Source of the DNA: Euryodendron excelsum
Taxonomy: Eukaryota > Streptophyta > Magnoliopsida > Ericales > Pentaphylacaceae
Direction of reading: 5' to 3'
NCBI GenBank assembly: GCA_033060915.1
Contig: CM065381.1
Span: 31,909,336-31,973,335 of the forward strand
Length of the DNA: 64,000 nucleotides
Of this stretch, positions 24,390 through 36,700 are shown in pieces. The notes under the pieces are model-generated. The model did no database searches and had not been told where the DNA came from. It saw nothing but the letters and a program-made list of their open reading frames with translations. A program made the translations under genes and the position numbers. Positions within the stretch are counted from its first letter, which is position 1, and every line of letters starts with the position of its first letter.

Positions 24390-27346
24390 AAAACTACTCA
24401 TTCTTTTGTCAAAAATAAATTCAACGAGTCACAAATATTATGAACAGTCACTTTGTGAGCTTCGACTGCTTGCATATTCTCTTTTCCAGCTTCCATAAGA
24501 GTTTTTTGGAGTTCTACCTCAATTGTTCTTTGCTCCTTAAGTGAAGATTGCAATTGGTTAATTTCTTCTTGAACTTCTGTTTTGTCAGTTTCCAATTAAC
24601 TTCTCAAAACTTTGATTCTAGTTTCCTCCTCCAAAATTTTTGCTTCCTTGTCCTGAAGAATTTTTGATTTCTTCAAAGCAACAGTCAGGTCTAATTTCAG
24701 TTTCTGTTGGATATCCAAATAACCTTCATGATATTATGTTAAGATCTTGATCTGACTAATGTCAATCTTCTCTAAAGTGTTGCCATCTTGAGTTATGGTT
24801 TCAGACAAATCAAATAGTTGTCTAACTTGGCTAGCAAACCAATCAATTTCATCTTTCCTAGGAGCAAATTCAACAATGTTCTTATGGATCACATTTAACG
24901 ATTTCATGATTCTAGGACGAAGCTCCAATACATATATTGGTGATAAAGTATAAGATAGTTGTGCAGCTATTTGTTTCATAAGGCTAATAACAAGGTCCCT
25001 TACCAATGCATCAATGTAATCTCTATCATTGGTCATAAGCTTTTTGGAAAGCTCTTGCAATGAAAAAGTTGTCTCACTTGGACCTTCAAGATTAGAATCT
25101 TCTAGAAATTCAAAATTTTCCTTAGATGATTCTAAAATCTCAAGGGACTGATCATAAGATACATCTGTTATGGGGTCATCATCATCTTCATAGTCAACCT
25201 ATTCAACTTCCGTTACAGGTTCATCTTTAGGGACACTTATTTGTGAGGAAGTTTTAATCTTTTTATCATTACAAATCTAAAAGTCCTTAAAAGAAGTCTT
25301 AGGCTCGGGATTATCAGACTTATCTAAATCATCAAATTTGTTGTAATGGGCTCTTTCATAATCCTTGTCATTAGATGTATCATCTTTGTCACTAGAAAAA
25401 CTCTCTGCATGAGCTCGAACTTTGGCCTTCTTACCATCATGATAATTCTGACTTAAACTCACATCACGTTTCTCCATAGTCATGTCAAGCTTTAGAGTAA
25501 CAACATCAAGTCTCGAAGCATTAATATCAATCTCAGAAAGTTTCATAACTCCTTGCACGCACTTTGGAATATCATTGATATTCTGAATAATAAAAATTTG
25601 GTCTGTCTTGTTCACCCATTTTTTGATCAAAGTTATTTGAACCTTATACACAGATGGGCCTAAATAAGACATAGAACTTTGCACCCACCCAAAACAATAC
25701 CACCATGAGGAAGAACCCATGTGACACATATGGGGAATGTAGAAGAGTGCATAAGTACTATGACGAAATAGTGGAGCTTGTGCCATAGCCGAACGTTTAA
25801 TACCACAAAGGCCTTTCTGAACAACGGCAGAATTAAGATCATTTGCCGAAACCCCTTGATCAAACTCAAATTAACAAGCAAATCTATTTGGGTAATAGGG
25901 TTCTACTCCCATTTTAAGACCAACTCGGATTAGTATATCAGCAAAGCAAATGCTCATTAAAAATTCAAATTCATCAACAAAAAGTCTCCCATCGTCCATG
26001 AGTTGAGCATCTTTGAGTTGTTCATAAGGGTTTAGATAATATCTCACATGTTGTTCTGCCCTAAAAATTATTCTCTCTTGACATATATGGAATTACTTTG
26101 CAATAATTCCTAAATATCTAGCAAGTAATGGGTAGTATTCAGAAAAATCTTTCATCTGCCTACCATTATAAAGTTCTGAAAAATATTCTCCCAACCAGCC
26201 AATTAAATAATGAATTGGAAAAGCTAAGCTAGCTGAACTAGGTCCTCTGGGACATTTGGAAATTTCACCAAAGTCTATGGTATATAAAGTCAACCAATGT
26301 TGGTGTAAGTGAAACTTTCCTTCCACGAGCCATCAAAGATGCCATAACAAAAGTGTCAGGTCTCAGTATAAAACCTTTGTATGGAAATAGAAACCTGTTA
26401 AAAAAAAAAAGGAATGAAAATGTCAAAATAATTTTTCATTCATAAAATTAAAATTATTAAAATAAAAAAATACCTACTGAGCTAAAGAGATAGCAGTCAA
26501 ACTAGCAGTTTTAGACATCTTTAATGGCATGTCTAAAATTTTCCAGTCATGATTGGGTATTTTAGAGATTCAAAACTTGCCACATGCCCCATAAGTTGCA
26601 ACCCCTCGATAAAAGTAATCTATCTAGTGCGACCAAGTCACATTTGACATGCCAAGATCAATACATGATTTCGTGTGAATCAACAATAATTCAGAAACAG
26701 TTGAATAATATATTTCCTTTCCATTTTCATCTATTTTCAATAACTATTCATTGGTAGATATAAACTTCTCGTAAGGAATTTCAAAAATTGGAAGACCTCC
26801 AATAACCTTCAAATCGTGAAATGATATACTTATTTCGCCACCACCCTTTCATAACACCGGGGGCAATGCGATAAAGATATCAAGATACAGCTACAACACC
26901 ATAGATGCCTACTTGATCAAGAACATTCTTGTAATTCTCGAAAATCAATTCAGTCCGTTCCATAAGAAAGAATTGGTAATTGGCACAACTAGGAAATAAA
27001 TAATCACGTTCTCAAGGAGTCTTATCCTTTAAAAATGTGTGCAAAATAGGATAAAAATTCAGCTCAACCATAAATTTTTTATCTCCATGAGCTTCATTGT
27101 TCACTAGAACCAAAGTCAATGCATCAAACTAAGGACCATGATTTTTGCAAACTTCTACAACATCTTCATCATTTTTTGACTCAAATTCCAAAAATCATTA
27201 GGAGTCCAATTAACTTGACTTTCAACAGGTAGTTGAACTGGAATATCACTAATGGGAACTGATCTTTTATAATAGGGACCATCTACATATTCATTTCCAT
27301 CCTCATTAATTGCTCGTTACAAATCAGCATCACCGTATGCAACCAT
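24390..27346 (-). pseudogene. antisense plant-mobile-domain frame of element A (broken)
   Basis: A long minus-strand coding remnant between pol and the 3' LTR. A candidate ATG lies at 27346. The diagnostic stretch is GEISISFHDLKVIGGLPI (26839-26786), the classic start of the plant mobile domain, followed by 'PIHYLIGWLGEYFSELY' (about 26200) and 'SEYYPLLARYLG' (about 26130). The C-terminal half is charged and acidic (25277-25500) and ends in a Glu/Gln-rich probable coiled coil (24398-24595). Extra antisense ORFs of this type are known from Tat-lineage gypsy elements; their role is unproven. A probable intron (26395-26473) splits it. Numerous stops and frameshifts (for example at about 27330, 26540 and 24598) make it non-functional. 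Confidence 0.78.
26395..26473 (-). other. probable 79-nt spliceosomal intron in the antisense frame
   Basis: In minus orientation it begins GTATTTTTTTAT and ends in a T-rich run plus TTTTAACAG. It is very AU-rich and interrupts domain-like coding on both sides ('TASLTAISLAQ' before; 'FLFPYKGFILRPDTF' after). The exact phase does not join cleanly (a stop or one-base indel at the donor side), consistent with decay. Confidence 0.55.
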
Positions 27347-27419
27347 TCCTGCCAAATAGCAAAGGAATAAAATCATTTTTAGTATATGGTAAACAAAAAA
27401 AAAATCACAATAATATGAT

Positions 27420-27958
27420 TATCATAAATTGGGCATCAAGCCTGAAATTTTTTTTAATTGGGCATCAAGCTTAAAGTTTGTTTTTTAATTAGGCATCAAG
27501 CCAGAAACTTCAAATTAGGCATTAAGCCATCAATTGGGCATCAAGCCTGAATTTGTTTTAATTGGGCATCAAGCCTGAAATTTTCTAATTGGGTATCAAG
27601 CCAATAAATTCAGCTTTCAGGCATAATCAAGATTAGGCTTAGAGCGAAAGTGAAATAAGATGGTGATGACCAAATAAATAATAGTCAAGCGCTGCCCATG
27701 TTCACTAAATTAACATATACTTGGGCATCAAGCCAGAAATTTCAAATTAGGCATTAAGCCATCAATTGGGCATCAAGCCAGAAATTTTTTTAATTGGGCA
27801 TCAAGCCTGAAATTTTCTAATTAGGCATCAAGCCAATAAATTCGGCTTTTAGCCATAATCAAGATTGGGCTTAGAGCCAAAGTGAAATAAGATGGTGAGG
27901 GCCAAATAAATAATAATTGAGCGCTGCACATGTTCACTAAATTAACATATACAGTGCT
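27420..27958. repeat. 'attgggcatcaagcctgaaa' minisatellite and ~235-bp duplication
   Basis: About ten copies of a 25-33-bp unit ('gggcatcaagcc', 'tgaaatttt') in two clusters (27420-27605 and 27718-27840). Each cluster is followed by the same ~115-bp segment ('cataatcaagatt', 'gtgaaataagatggtga', 'ttcactaaattaacatatac'), so a unit of about 235 bp is duplicated in tandem right before the polypurine tract. Confidence 0.8.
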
Positions 27959-27969
27959 TGAGGGAGCAC
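27958..27969 (+). other. polypurine tract of element A
   Basis: 'ttgagggagcac' immediately before the 3' LTR start at 27970; compare 'aagaggggcaac' before B's 3' LTR (47242-47253). This placement is what fixes the LTR boundary. Confidence 0.6.
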
Positions 27970-28024
27970 TATTAGGGATCAAATTTTTCCAAAATAAATT
28001 TAACAATTGGAAATAATAACATAG
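27970..28024 (+). mobile_element. 3' LTR of element A, first fragment
   Basis: 55 bp matching 6502-6554, ending at catag where a forward O LTR is inserted. The LTR resumes at 31548. Confidence 0.8.
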
Positions 28025-28963
28025 TGTTAGCACTCCATTTTGGTCACTCGGCGATCTCCAGCCTGATCGGAAGCACCTTCAAACCAACATAAGCATACTC
28101 AAGTCCAAACCAGCTTCCAAGATCCAACCCAGTCTATCAACTGCTTCACGAGCCCCCTAGGCCCACTAGAGGCAAAATGACTAGAATGCCTCTTGTGTAT
28201 TACTCAATCCAATCCAGTCCGGCACGTCTTTCATAAGGTGATAAGTCCATTCAAATCCAAAGTCAAATCCAGTTGTCTCGTCATTCGAGAAAGTTGATCC
28301 CTCATTGACAGTAAGACCATTCAATCTAGCATGATATGATCACCAAGAAGGTTTACTCCTCGGATCGGTAAAGCCCCTTTCATACTCATCTGTAGAAAGT
28401 ACCTAAATCCTCGAGATGGAAGAGCAGTTCACTTCTGGCACTTGCTAGCTCGCCAATGCAGAATGTCCACTAATCCGACAAGTTCTTTAAGAAAGCACAA
28501 ACCCCTCAAGAATGGAAGGCCGTCCAAGCCTGGCACAGTCTTCGACAAAACACAAATCCCTCAAGAATGGAAGATCGTCTCAGTCTGACACAACCTTCGA
28601 GAAAGTTTATCCTTCAAGGCAATAAGACCCTTTCAAGCCTATCCATCGAGAAAGTACCAATTCCTCAGACAGAAGTCTAGACTAGATCTAGACCGGTCAA
28701 CACCGATGCTTGCTAACCCGTCCCGATGAAAAATGACCATTTTGCCCCCAACGGGCCCGACACGTTCCTCGAGAAAGTATAAAGTTCTCAAATGGTAAGA
28801 CTACCTTCCAAAGCCGTCCCTAGATGGTCCGGTATGTTCAGTGCCATCCAATCAACCCCGGTCCTTTTTCGGAGGTTCCCCGGTCAAAATAACCATTTTA
28901 CCCTTAAGCATCCAAATACCCTAGGAAACCATACTGGCTTTGGGTATCAAACCTGCGACACTC

Positions 28964-29077
28964 AGTCAACTCTGGTCAACTTCAGTCAACTCTGGTCAAC
29001 CCTAGTCAACTCTGGTCAATCCAGTTAACTCTAGTCAACTCTGGTCCATCCGGTCAACCCCGATCAATTTTGGTCAA
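28964..29077 (+). promoter_or_regulatory. array of nine W-box-type motifs in U3
   Basis: Nine [AG]GTCAA sequences (reverse of TTGAC[CT], the WRKY-factor W-box) in about 115 bp, arranged as an irregular ~11-bp tandem repeat 'gtcaactctg'. They lie 315-430 bp upstream of the TATA box at 29392. Confidence 0.6.
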
Positions 29078-29391
29078 CACTAGATCTCCTGAGATGAGGT
29101 GACCGTCGTCTGGTCACTCTCTTTAACCATACCAACTCCGGGAATCAAACCGGCAACCTTTGGGGCAGTTTCTAGAGTATTCTCTTCTATTTCTAGCTGG
29201 GCCCCACCATCCGGCACCTTCCCTTTTCGAACCAGAACCTCCTTGCTCTACTTCGAGTGAAACATGTCCATTCTTTAGCCATGCACCACTAATAGTGGCA
29301 CATATCCAGCCTCGTATCCAGCCTTTTTTTAAGCCAAAATTAAATGACCCTGCACCACTACAAGTGGCGCACAATCCCCCTAAAATTGCAC

Positions 29392-29399
29392 TATAAATA
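29392..29399 (+). promoter_or_regulatory. TATA box of the plus solo LTR
   Basis: TATAAATA followed by 'cagacccccc', at about 1.37 kb into the LTR, preceded by short dyads (29282-29300 and 29351-29371). Same position and context as in B (33323). Confidence 0.65.
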
Positions 29400-31547
29400 C
29401 AGACCCCCCTATATTGTTTTGGGTCGAAACAATTTTCCAGAAACTCTCCCCCTTTATTCCAGATAGCTCTTGGAGCCCTTTCTCTCTCTCTCGAAGTCCT
29501 GCTGGCCGAGTCCGAGTCCGAATACCTGAAGCCCTAGCTTCTGAGCTCTACTGAAGGTTCGCCTCGCTGCCTGAAAGTTTCCAAAGCCTTCACAAGTCAA
29601 AGGCCCAAGCCTCCACCAAAGAAAGAAGCAACAAAACAAGATAATCCCCATTTTACTTTTCCATACTCCCCCATTTTCTCTTCTCCCTCTAAACCCACTT
29701 GGATTCCTCTCTTTTTTAATCCCCTATCTTTAAACCCCCCTTTCTTGTATGCTTGAAAATAAGAGGACGTTAAGTCTATGTTGAGAGTGAACAAGAGGAG
29801 ATTACCAATCGAAACTCTCTTATTGGCCCTCACTTGCTTCACGGCATGGCCTTAAGGCCCTCTTGCAATATGGTGATATCTAACCTTGTATGTTTCATGC
29901 CATTACTATCGTAAAATTGTATTTGCGTTCATGTCATTCCCCTATCCTTTAAAAACCATTTTCTAAAGTAATTTTCTTAAAACCACAATTGTAGGTGGAT
30001 CTTGACCCTTTATGGTTAGGGTTTTTCTAGAAAAGTGTGACATTTTAAATGGCTTCTAATAGCCTAATATTTGTCTCTTTTCAAAAACCCGATCTCGGAA
30101 TGATCTTAGTCTTTTCATGACTGGGATTGTTTCGAGAAGTGTGTGACATTCAAAATGACCCAAAAGGTCCACATTTTTGGCTTTGTGCCTTTATTGCTTT
30201 TCAAAGCCATAAGCTTAAAGCGATTATAGCATTTCAATGGCTAGAATGGCCTTAGGCAAGGTGCAATATTCATTTGGATGTCTACAATTCAAGTTAGGGT
30301 TTTAAGCCCTAAAATATGTTTTCAAAAGATTTATTTTTCAAACTATTTCTAAAACTCATATCTATTAAACCCTAGAAGTCCAATCCTAGGAAATTTTTGT
30401 TTTTGCCAACTTGGAAACCTTCCATTTTTAGGCCAAAATCCTACCATTTTCAATCCCTCAAAATCCTCAATTTCCAAATCAATCGAAACTTCCCTTTTTC
30501 CAAACTTTCCTTTTCACTCAAATCAAAACCTTCTATTGCAAATCCCTTAAATCGCTCCTTTTCAAAACCTTCCAAATTTAACCTAATTTAACTCCTTCCA
30601 TTTTGGAAACAATCCAAACTTGCCTTTTTCAAAATCAAATCTTTTCAAAACAAATCAAATCTTCTCAAATCTCAATCTTCCTAAAAAGGAAACATTTCAA
30701 AATCAAATCAAATCTTCCTGAAAAGGAAATCTCTTCAAATCTCAATTTTCTTGAAAAGAAAACATTTCAAAATCAAATCAAATCTTTCTGAAAAGGAAAC
30801 TTTCTAAAAATGAAAATTTTCTAGAAATAGGAACCCATTTCAAAATTCAAATTCTTTTAGACTATTGTCTGAACTATGACTGACCTAATCCTCTTTAAAG
30901 AGATATGTAGGCAACCCTTCAAGGGGTGCGGTCACAATCCTTTCCAAATTCCCAATTCCATAACCATTTTTCAAACTCAATTCTTTCTTCCAAACTCTTT
31001 TTCAAACTTTGTTTTTCAAAAGTTCTTCTAAGTGGATAGCATTAAACATAGGTAACTGGTGAGTTGTAGTTAGGTGAGTAAAATGTGATTAGACATATAG
31101 GTACCGCAAGAGTAGGGTAGGGTGATAGTCTTAGGACATCTTTCCTACACGTAACCAACCCCCGGACTTAAGAATTTCTATTTCAAAGACCAAAATCGGA
31201 GTCAATTTTCAAAAGGGCTTTCCAACGTTTTTAGAGTTGTCAAGCAACCTTACCTTTTAAAACTCTCTTATGAGGACGTTTTTCAAAAACAAAACCCTTC
31301 CAAAACATAAGTTTAACCCTCGGGTTTTACTTGGTGTAGATGACTTAACGCATCTTTAAATATGTTAGGTGGCGCCTCCAAAAACCTTTTCAAAAATCCC
31401 TAATCAAATCTATTTCAAAAATTCAAACCACGTCACATTTGTCCTTATAAGAGGACGAGTTTTAACGAGAGAGCACCGTACCAAATTCCCACCCCCGGGT
31501 TAAGAAAGAGAGAGAATGGACCCGGGGCCCGGAAACAAGGCGCAACA

Positions 31548-31939
31548 CCTAGATAACAGTATAAGGTTTTTAGTAACGTCACACTTTGCCCAGGTTATTA
31601 ATCCAAAAGTCAAATTCCATACGCAGACAAAATTAAAATCCCAAAATGTCACAATGAAAAAATTATAAATTAGAATAACTAGAAAGATCATCACGAGGGA
31701 AGGTGGGTTATTTAATAAAATTTACAGTGGCTATTGCGAAATGTTTCTATTGTCAAAAAAAAATAAAAAATCCAAAACTTTCTTAAATGGCCATATGGCA
31801 ATTTGTCACAATGCATGGTTATCAAATAACAAAAAAAGCTGCAACGTGGGTAAGATGCACATTAGCTGGAAGACTGCAATTTTAGTAAGATGCACACTAG
31901 CTGGAAGACTGTAATTTTAGTCTTTGATGCATTGATTTG
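31548..31939 (+). mobile_element. 3' LTR of element A, second fragment
   Basis: Matches 6550-6930 (for example 'gataacagtataaggttttt', 'ggctattgc' and 'tttgatgcattgatttg'), with a small internal duplication of 'agctggaagactg' (31860-31920). It stops at 31939, where element B begins; the candidate 5-bp duplicate is atttg (31935-31939). The remainder of A's 3' LTR lies beyond the window. Confidence 0.8.
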
Positions 31940-33780
31940 TGTAAGCACCCCATTTTTGCCCGCTCGGCAATCTCTGGCCGACCCAAACTCCCTTTCAAAA
32001 CTTTGTAAGCACATTCAAGCCCAAATCAACTTTTAAACCTCGATCCAATCAGTCAACTACTTCCCGGGCCCGCTGAGCCCAATAGAGGCCTAATAACCAA
32101 ACCTGCCCCTTCGGCCATCAGGCACGTTTTGAGAAAGTTCAAAATCCCTCACCATGGTAAGTCTACCCTTCCAAAATGGTGCTAAGCCCTTAGGCGTCCT
32201 CCGCACACCATTTGGTCCCATTCCGACTAACTTGATCAAAATGACCGTTTTACCACTGAGTAGTGAAAGACTCTCCAAGGATCATTCCTAAATGGCCCGA
32301 CACGCTTAACATTACACTCCAATCCATTCCTGACCATTTTCAACCAAACCCAGCCAAAATGACCATTTTGCCCCTAGCGACCCAAACGCGCCTCGAAACT
32401 ACAGTGGTCCTAGAATATTGAATGATGGGTCTTGTCATACACCCATGTTTAACCTAAAGAGGACCTTACAACACTAAACGCACCCGACTCAATAAAAGTT
32501 TCTCGGAGCATTTAGCAGACGCTCTGCCAAAATTGCCTTTTCTCCCGATTCTCGGGTTAAAACGCACGGTCAAATGACTTGAGAAATGCGTAAACCAAGG
32601 AATTCCTGAAAGCTCATTCATAGGTCTTTCCATTGATACGGCTCGATCGGATAGATTGCTTCCAGAAGCTCCTCATTGCGTGGCTTGAAAACTACTACTT
32701 TTGGTAACCCCTAGGATGTCTCACAGATGTTCCGCCAAGGTTAACTTTTTCTCCAATTCCCTGATTAAAAGCACCGTCAAACGATTTCAAAAATGCGTAA
32801 ATTAGAAAATTTTCAAAAGTATTTCCAGAGTACTTTCCATCGGTACGGTCCGATCGAAAAGGTCGCTTCCTGAAGACCTCGATCATGCAACACAAAAATA
32901 GCTACTTTCGAAACCCCACGGAGCGTATCACAGCAGCTCCGCAAAGATGCAAGTTTATGCACATTTCTCTAGACAATATCTCACACTTTCGAACACCATT
33001 TGAATTTTTTAGAAACACGAAAGTTTACGAGAAACCCTAGGAGAACATTATGGGTGCAACCATTTCCTCTTAAACTTTCCCGGTTAGCTCAATTATCGAG
33101 GCAAAGTTTAAACAAACACTCCCGATGACGGAGCGTATGCTATATGCACCCAGATTTTGATCAAATCGAGCAAAGTTCGATCAATCGTTAGGATTTAGCC
33201 AGTACAATGGGTGCCAAATAGCATTCTGGCAATGGAACAGTACCAGCACATGTGCTACGTGTGCCAGGGAAAATTTTGGCCATGCCCAAGTAGCGCATGT
33301 GCCAGGCTTCTCCCAAATTGCCTATAAATACTGGCCTCCCCCTTTGCATATTCTAGAATAAAAAATGGATGCGAAGCTCTGCTAAAACTGCTCCAGAACC
33401 TTGAATTTCTATATACATCCCACTCCTCTAACACTTAGGCTAGATTTCACCTCCCCCTGACCCATACACTTCACCTACATAGCCCTACACACCATAGAAC
33501 TCCACCTTCCAGCCCCTCAAGCACACTTAAAAGCCTCTTAGCTCAAGTCCAAGCATCCATAGAAGATTACAAGTGTATTGAAGGCAAAAGGTGGTATTCC
33601 TTTTATATTTTGTCTTCCCCCACTCCTCTCTTCTCCCTCCTAGCCTACTTAGGCTATTCTCTATTTTAATCCCCATCTTTCACCCCCCTTTCTTGCATTC
33701 TTGAAGCAAGAGGACTCTTAGTTCATGCCTAGAGGAAAGCTAGTGGGAGCCACCTTGTAGGGGGATCTCTCACTAGCCTA
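31940..33780 (+). mobile_element. element B 5' LTR, left part
   Basis: Begins TGTAAGCACCCCATTTTTGC and matches B's 3' LTR at 47254-47782 over the first ~500 bp, which pairs the two as LTRs of one element. Contains several 'aaaatgaccgtttt' segments, a perfect 12-bp palindrome AGCACATGTGCT (33245-33256), a TATA box (33323) and 'tttcttgcattcttgaa' (33691). It is interrupted at gccta (33776-33780) by a reverse O LTR and continues at 38186. Confidence 0.85.
33323..33330 (+). promoter_or_regulatory. TATA box of element B 5' LTR
   Basis: TATAAATA after 'tcccaaattgcc', about 1.38 kb into the LTR, with a palindromic region upstream (33240-33305). Confidence 0.65.
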
Positions 33781-36700
33781 TATCGCACCCAGATTTTTCG
33801 TACTCGAAGAATACACACACAAGCGGGAAAAATACTGTACTCTCTCGTTAGAACTCATCCTCCTAGAAGAATGAGTGCGACTAGGTTTGAATTGAAAACT
33901 GATTTGAATAAAGGGCTTTTGAAAAACATTTGGAGTCGCCACCTAACTTGATTAAGGTGAGTTAGGTCACCTAAAAACTAAGTACAATCCGAAAACTACA
34001 CTTAGGGTTTTTGAAAACAATTTTGAAAATACTACCTCAAGAGAGGGTTTTTAAGAAAACAGATTGTTTGGCAACATTTGAAAAACATTTAAGCCCTTTT
34101 TTTAAAAATAACTCCATTTTGGTCTTTCGAAAACAATGATTCTAGGTTCGGAGATTGGTTACATGTAGGGAAGACGCACTAAGCTATCACCCTACCCCGC
34201 CCTTGTGGTACCTGCATGTCTATTCCCCCTAGATTTACCTATGAGAGTCTTCAACGAACAAATGTCCAATCCTATCCACTTTAGAAAAGAATGTTTAAAA
34301 AAAGACATGATGCATGATATGCAAGTGCAAGAAAAAAAAGTTGGAAAATAGATTTAGAAAGAAATTGATTTGATTTAAAAAGAAATTTGAAAAGATAGGT
34401 TTGAAATTGGAAAGTTTTAGAAATTGGAAATAGAGATTTGGAAATAGAGATTTCGAATTGGAAGTTTGAAATAGATCATGGAATTAGAAACTTGAAGAAG
34501 ACTGTAGAATTGGAGATTTGAAAGAAATTGTGACCGCACCCATCAGGTTGCCTACATATCCTTTTTAAGGAAACAGGTTAGTCGTAGTTTGGACAAGAGT
34601 CCGATAGAAAATAGAAGGTATGATTGGAAGAAAGAGATTTTGATTGGAAAAATGAATTGAATTGGGATTTGGATTTGATTTGAATTTAGAATGGAAGATT
34701 GGAATTTAGAAAAGATTCGAATTAGGAAAGTTTCAAAATGTGAAAGTTACAATTTAGGAAAGATTTTGAATTAGGAAAGTTTCATTTTAGGAAAGTTTTG
34801 GTTTAGGAAGGGTTCGAATTAGGAAAGTTCTGAAATAGGAAAGGTTTCGTTTTAAGAAAATTTTGAAAGTAAGAAAGTTTTAGATTTAGAAAGATTTGAA
34901 GTTTAGGGAAGTTTAGAATTCTAGAAGGATTTAGATTTAAAAAGTTTTAACTTAAGAAAGTTTAGAATTTTGGAAAGATTTGAATTTGAGTTTTGGAATC
35001 TTAAGGTTTAGGAAAGTATGAGATTAGGAAAGAGTGGATTAGGGAAGATTTGGACTAGGAAGGGTTGAGATTCCTATTTCCTAAAACGAAGGATTGGATT
35101 TTGTTTCTAAAAGAGGTGTTTTGATTTTGTTTCCAAAAACGGAGGATTGGATCTAGTTTCCTAAGTGGAAGATTGGATCTGGTTTCCTAAAGGGAAGATT
35201 GGATTTGGTATGGATTTGGAAAGGGGAATCTTAGAAACCCTAGATTTGAAAGACTATAGTTTTGATGTAGAAAATAGGTTTTGGAAACTTATGATTTTGA
35301 TGTAAAAAAAGGGAGATTTTGAAAACCTAGGTTTTAAGGCAAGATTAAAAATCATGTTTTTGGGAAGGAAAATTAGGGTTTCCTAATCGTAGGTTCTAAG
35401 GTTTGACTTGGACTCTAAGAAAGGAGATTTTTGGAAAGTGAGTTTTTGAAAAAGAAGATTCATGGAAAGAAATCTTAAAAAGGGATTTTTGAAAAGTGAA
35501 CTTGAGGAGAGTTTTAGAAAAAAAGATTTTGGAAGGAGCTTTCAGGAAAGAGATTTTAAAAAGGAGTTTTTGGAAAGCAAATTTTGAAAAGAGAGTTTTT
35601 GGAAAGGAGTTTTGAAAAGAGTTTTTCTAGGAAGGAGACCTAGGGAGTGTTTTTAGAAAGTGGATTTTGAAGAGAGCGTTTTGGAAAGGAGTTTGAAAAA
35701 GAGTTTTTGAAAAATAGATTTTTGGAGGGAGTTTTTAGAAAACAATTTTGGAAAGGAGATTGGAGAGAGTTTTTAAAAAATATATAAAATATCTCACTTT
35801 CCTAAAGCGATTCTAACCATAAGAAGATTAGAACCACTTTAAGATAGTGGTTTTGAAAATAACGGGGATTTGAAAACAATTAGACCATATCGGTCACTTT
35901 AAATGTAAGACTTTCCTAAAGCAACCCTAACCATGAAAAGGCTAGAATCACCCTAGGATTGTGATTTGGAAAACAAGTTTTGAAAAAGAAAATTTTGATG
36001 CAAGTTTTGAAAACAATTTTGATGCAAGTTTTTGAAAACGAGTTTGAAAACAAATTTTAGAAGAATGCAAGATCATGATATGCACAATGCAAGTTGGGGT
36101 CATGAATATACAAGGTTAAAACTTCACCACAAAATCAAGGGGGCCAAACCCATGTGGTCTCTGATTAGACTAAAAGAAAGCCCCCGACACGGTGACCCTC
36201 TAATAGCCCAATCCTACGCATGGACCGGGAAGTCCCTTATTTCAAGCATGCAAGGCAGGGGGGAGGGGGGGTAAGAAGATGGGAGATTAAAATAGAAGAA
36301 AACCCAAGTGGATTAGGAGAGAGAAGGGAGGGGGAAAATGCGTAAACTTAAAGAGAAAGCCTATCGTGTGTCTTGTTTATTTTGCTTTGCTTTGCGCACC
36401 TTACTTTTCTTGCTTTGCTTCAGTCTTCGCTTCAGTCTTCGTCTTGATCTTCGAGAGCTTCATAGTTGCAGCAATCCAAGTCTTCAATGGAGAGTTTTGA
36501 GGCTAGTGTATAGGTGTATAGAGATGTATGTGCGTATAGTTGGCTAGGGTTTGGTGTATGGTGGCTAGGGTTTAGAGAAACCTAAAGGAGACTAGGGTTT
36601 TGGGAGGCTACGAGCTCTGTGTATCGAAAAGTAGAGTTTTTAGACTGAGTTTGCGAACCTTTCACGCTGGAAGAGGCTTTGTATTTATAGAGAGAGGGAT

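Larger units (their letters stand above)
28025..31547 (+). mobile_element. family O solo LTR, plus orientation (3.5 kb, divergent subfamily)
   Basis: Runs from TGTTAGCACTCCATTTTGG to GGCGCAACA with flanks catag (28020-28024) and cctag (31548-31552), a 5-bp target duplication with one change. The A LTR continues across it, so it is a solo LTR. Inside are a run of WRKY-type GTCAA motifs (28964-29077), a TATA box (29392), a C-run plus 'tttcttgtatgcttgaaa' (29733-29757), pyrimidine-rich repeats (30350-30840), the GTAGGCAACC box (30865-30920) and a primer-site-like TGGCGCCTCC (31370). Sequence differs clearly from the C-F LTRs, so it is another subfamily. Confidence 0.9.
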
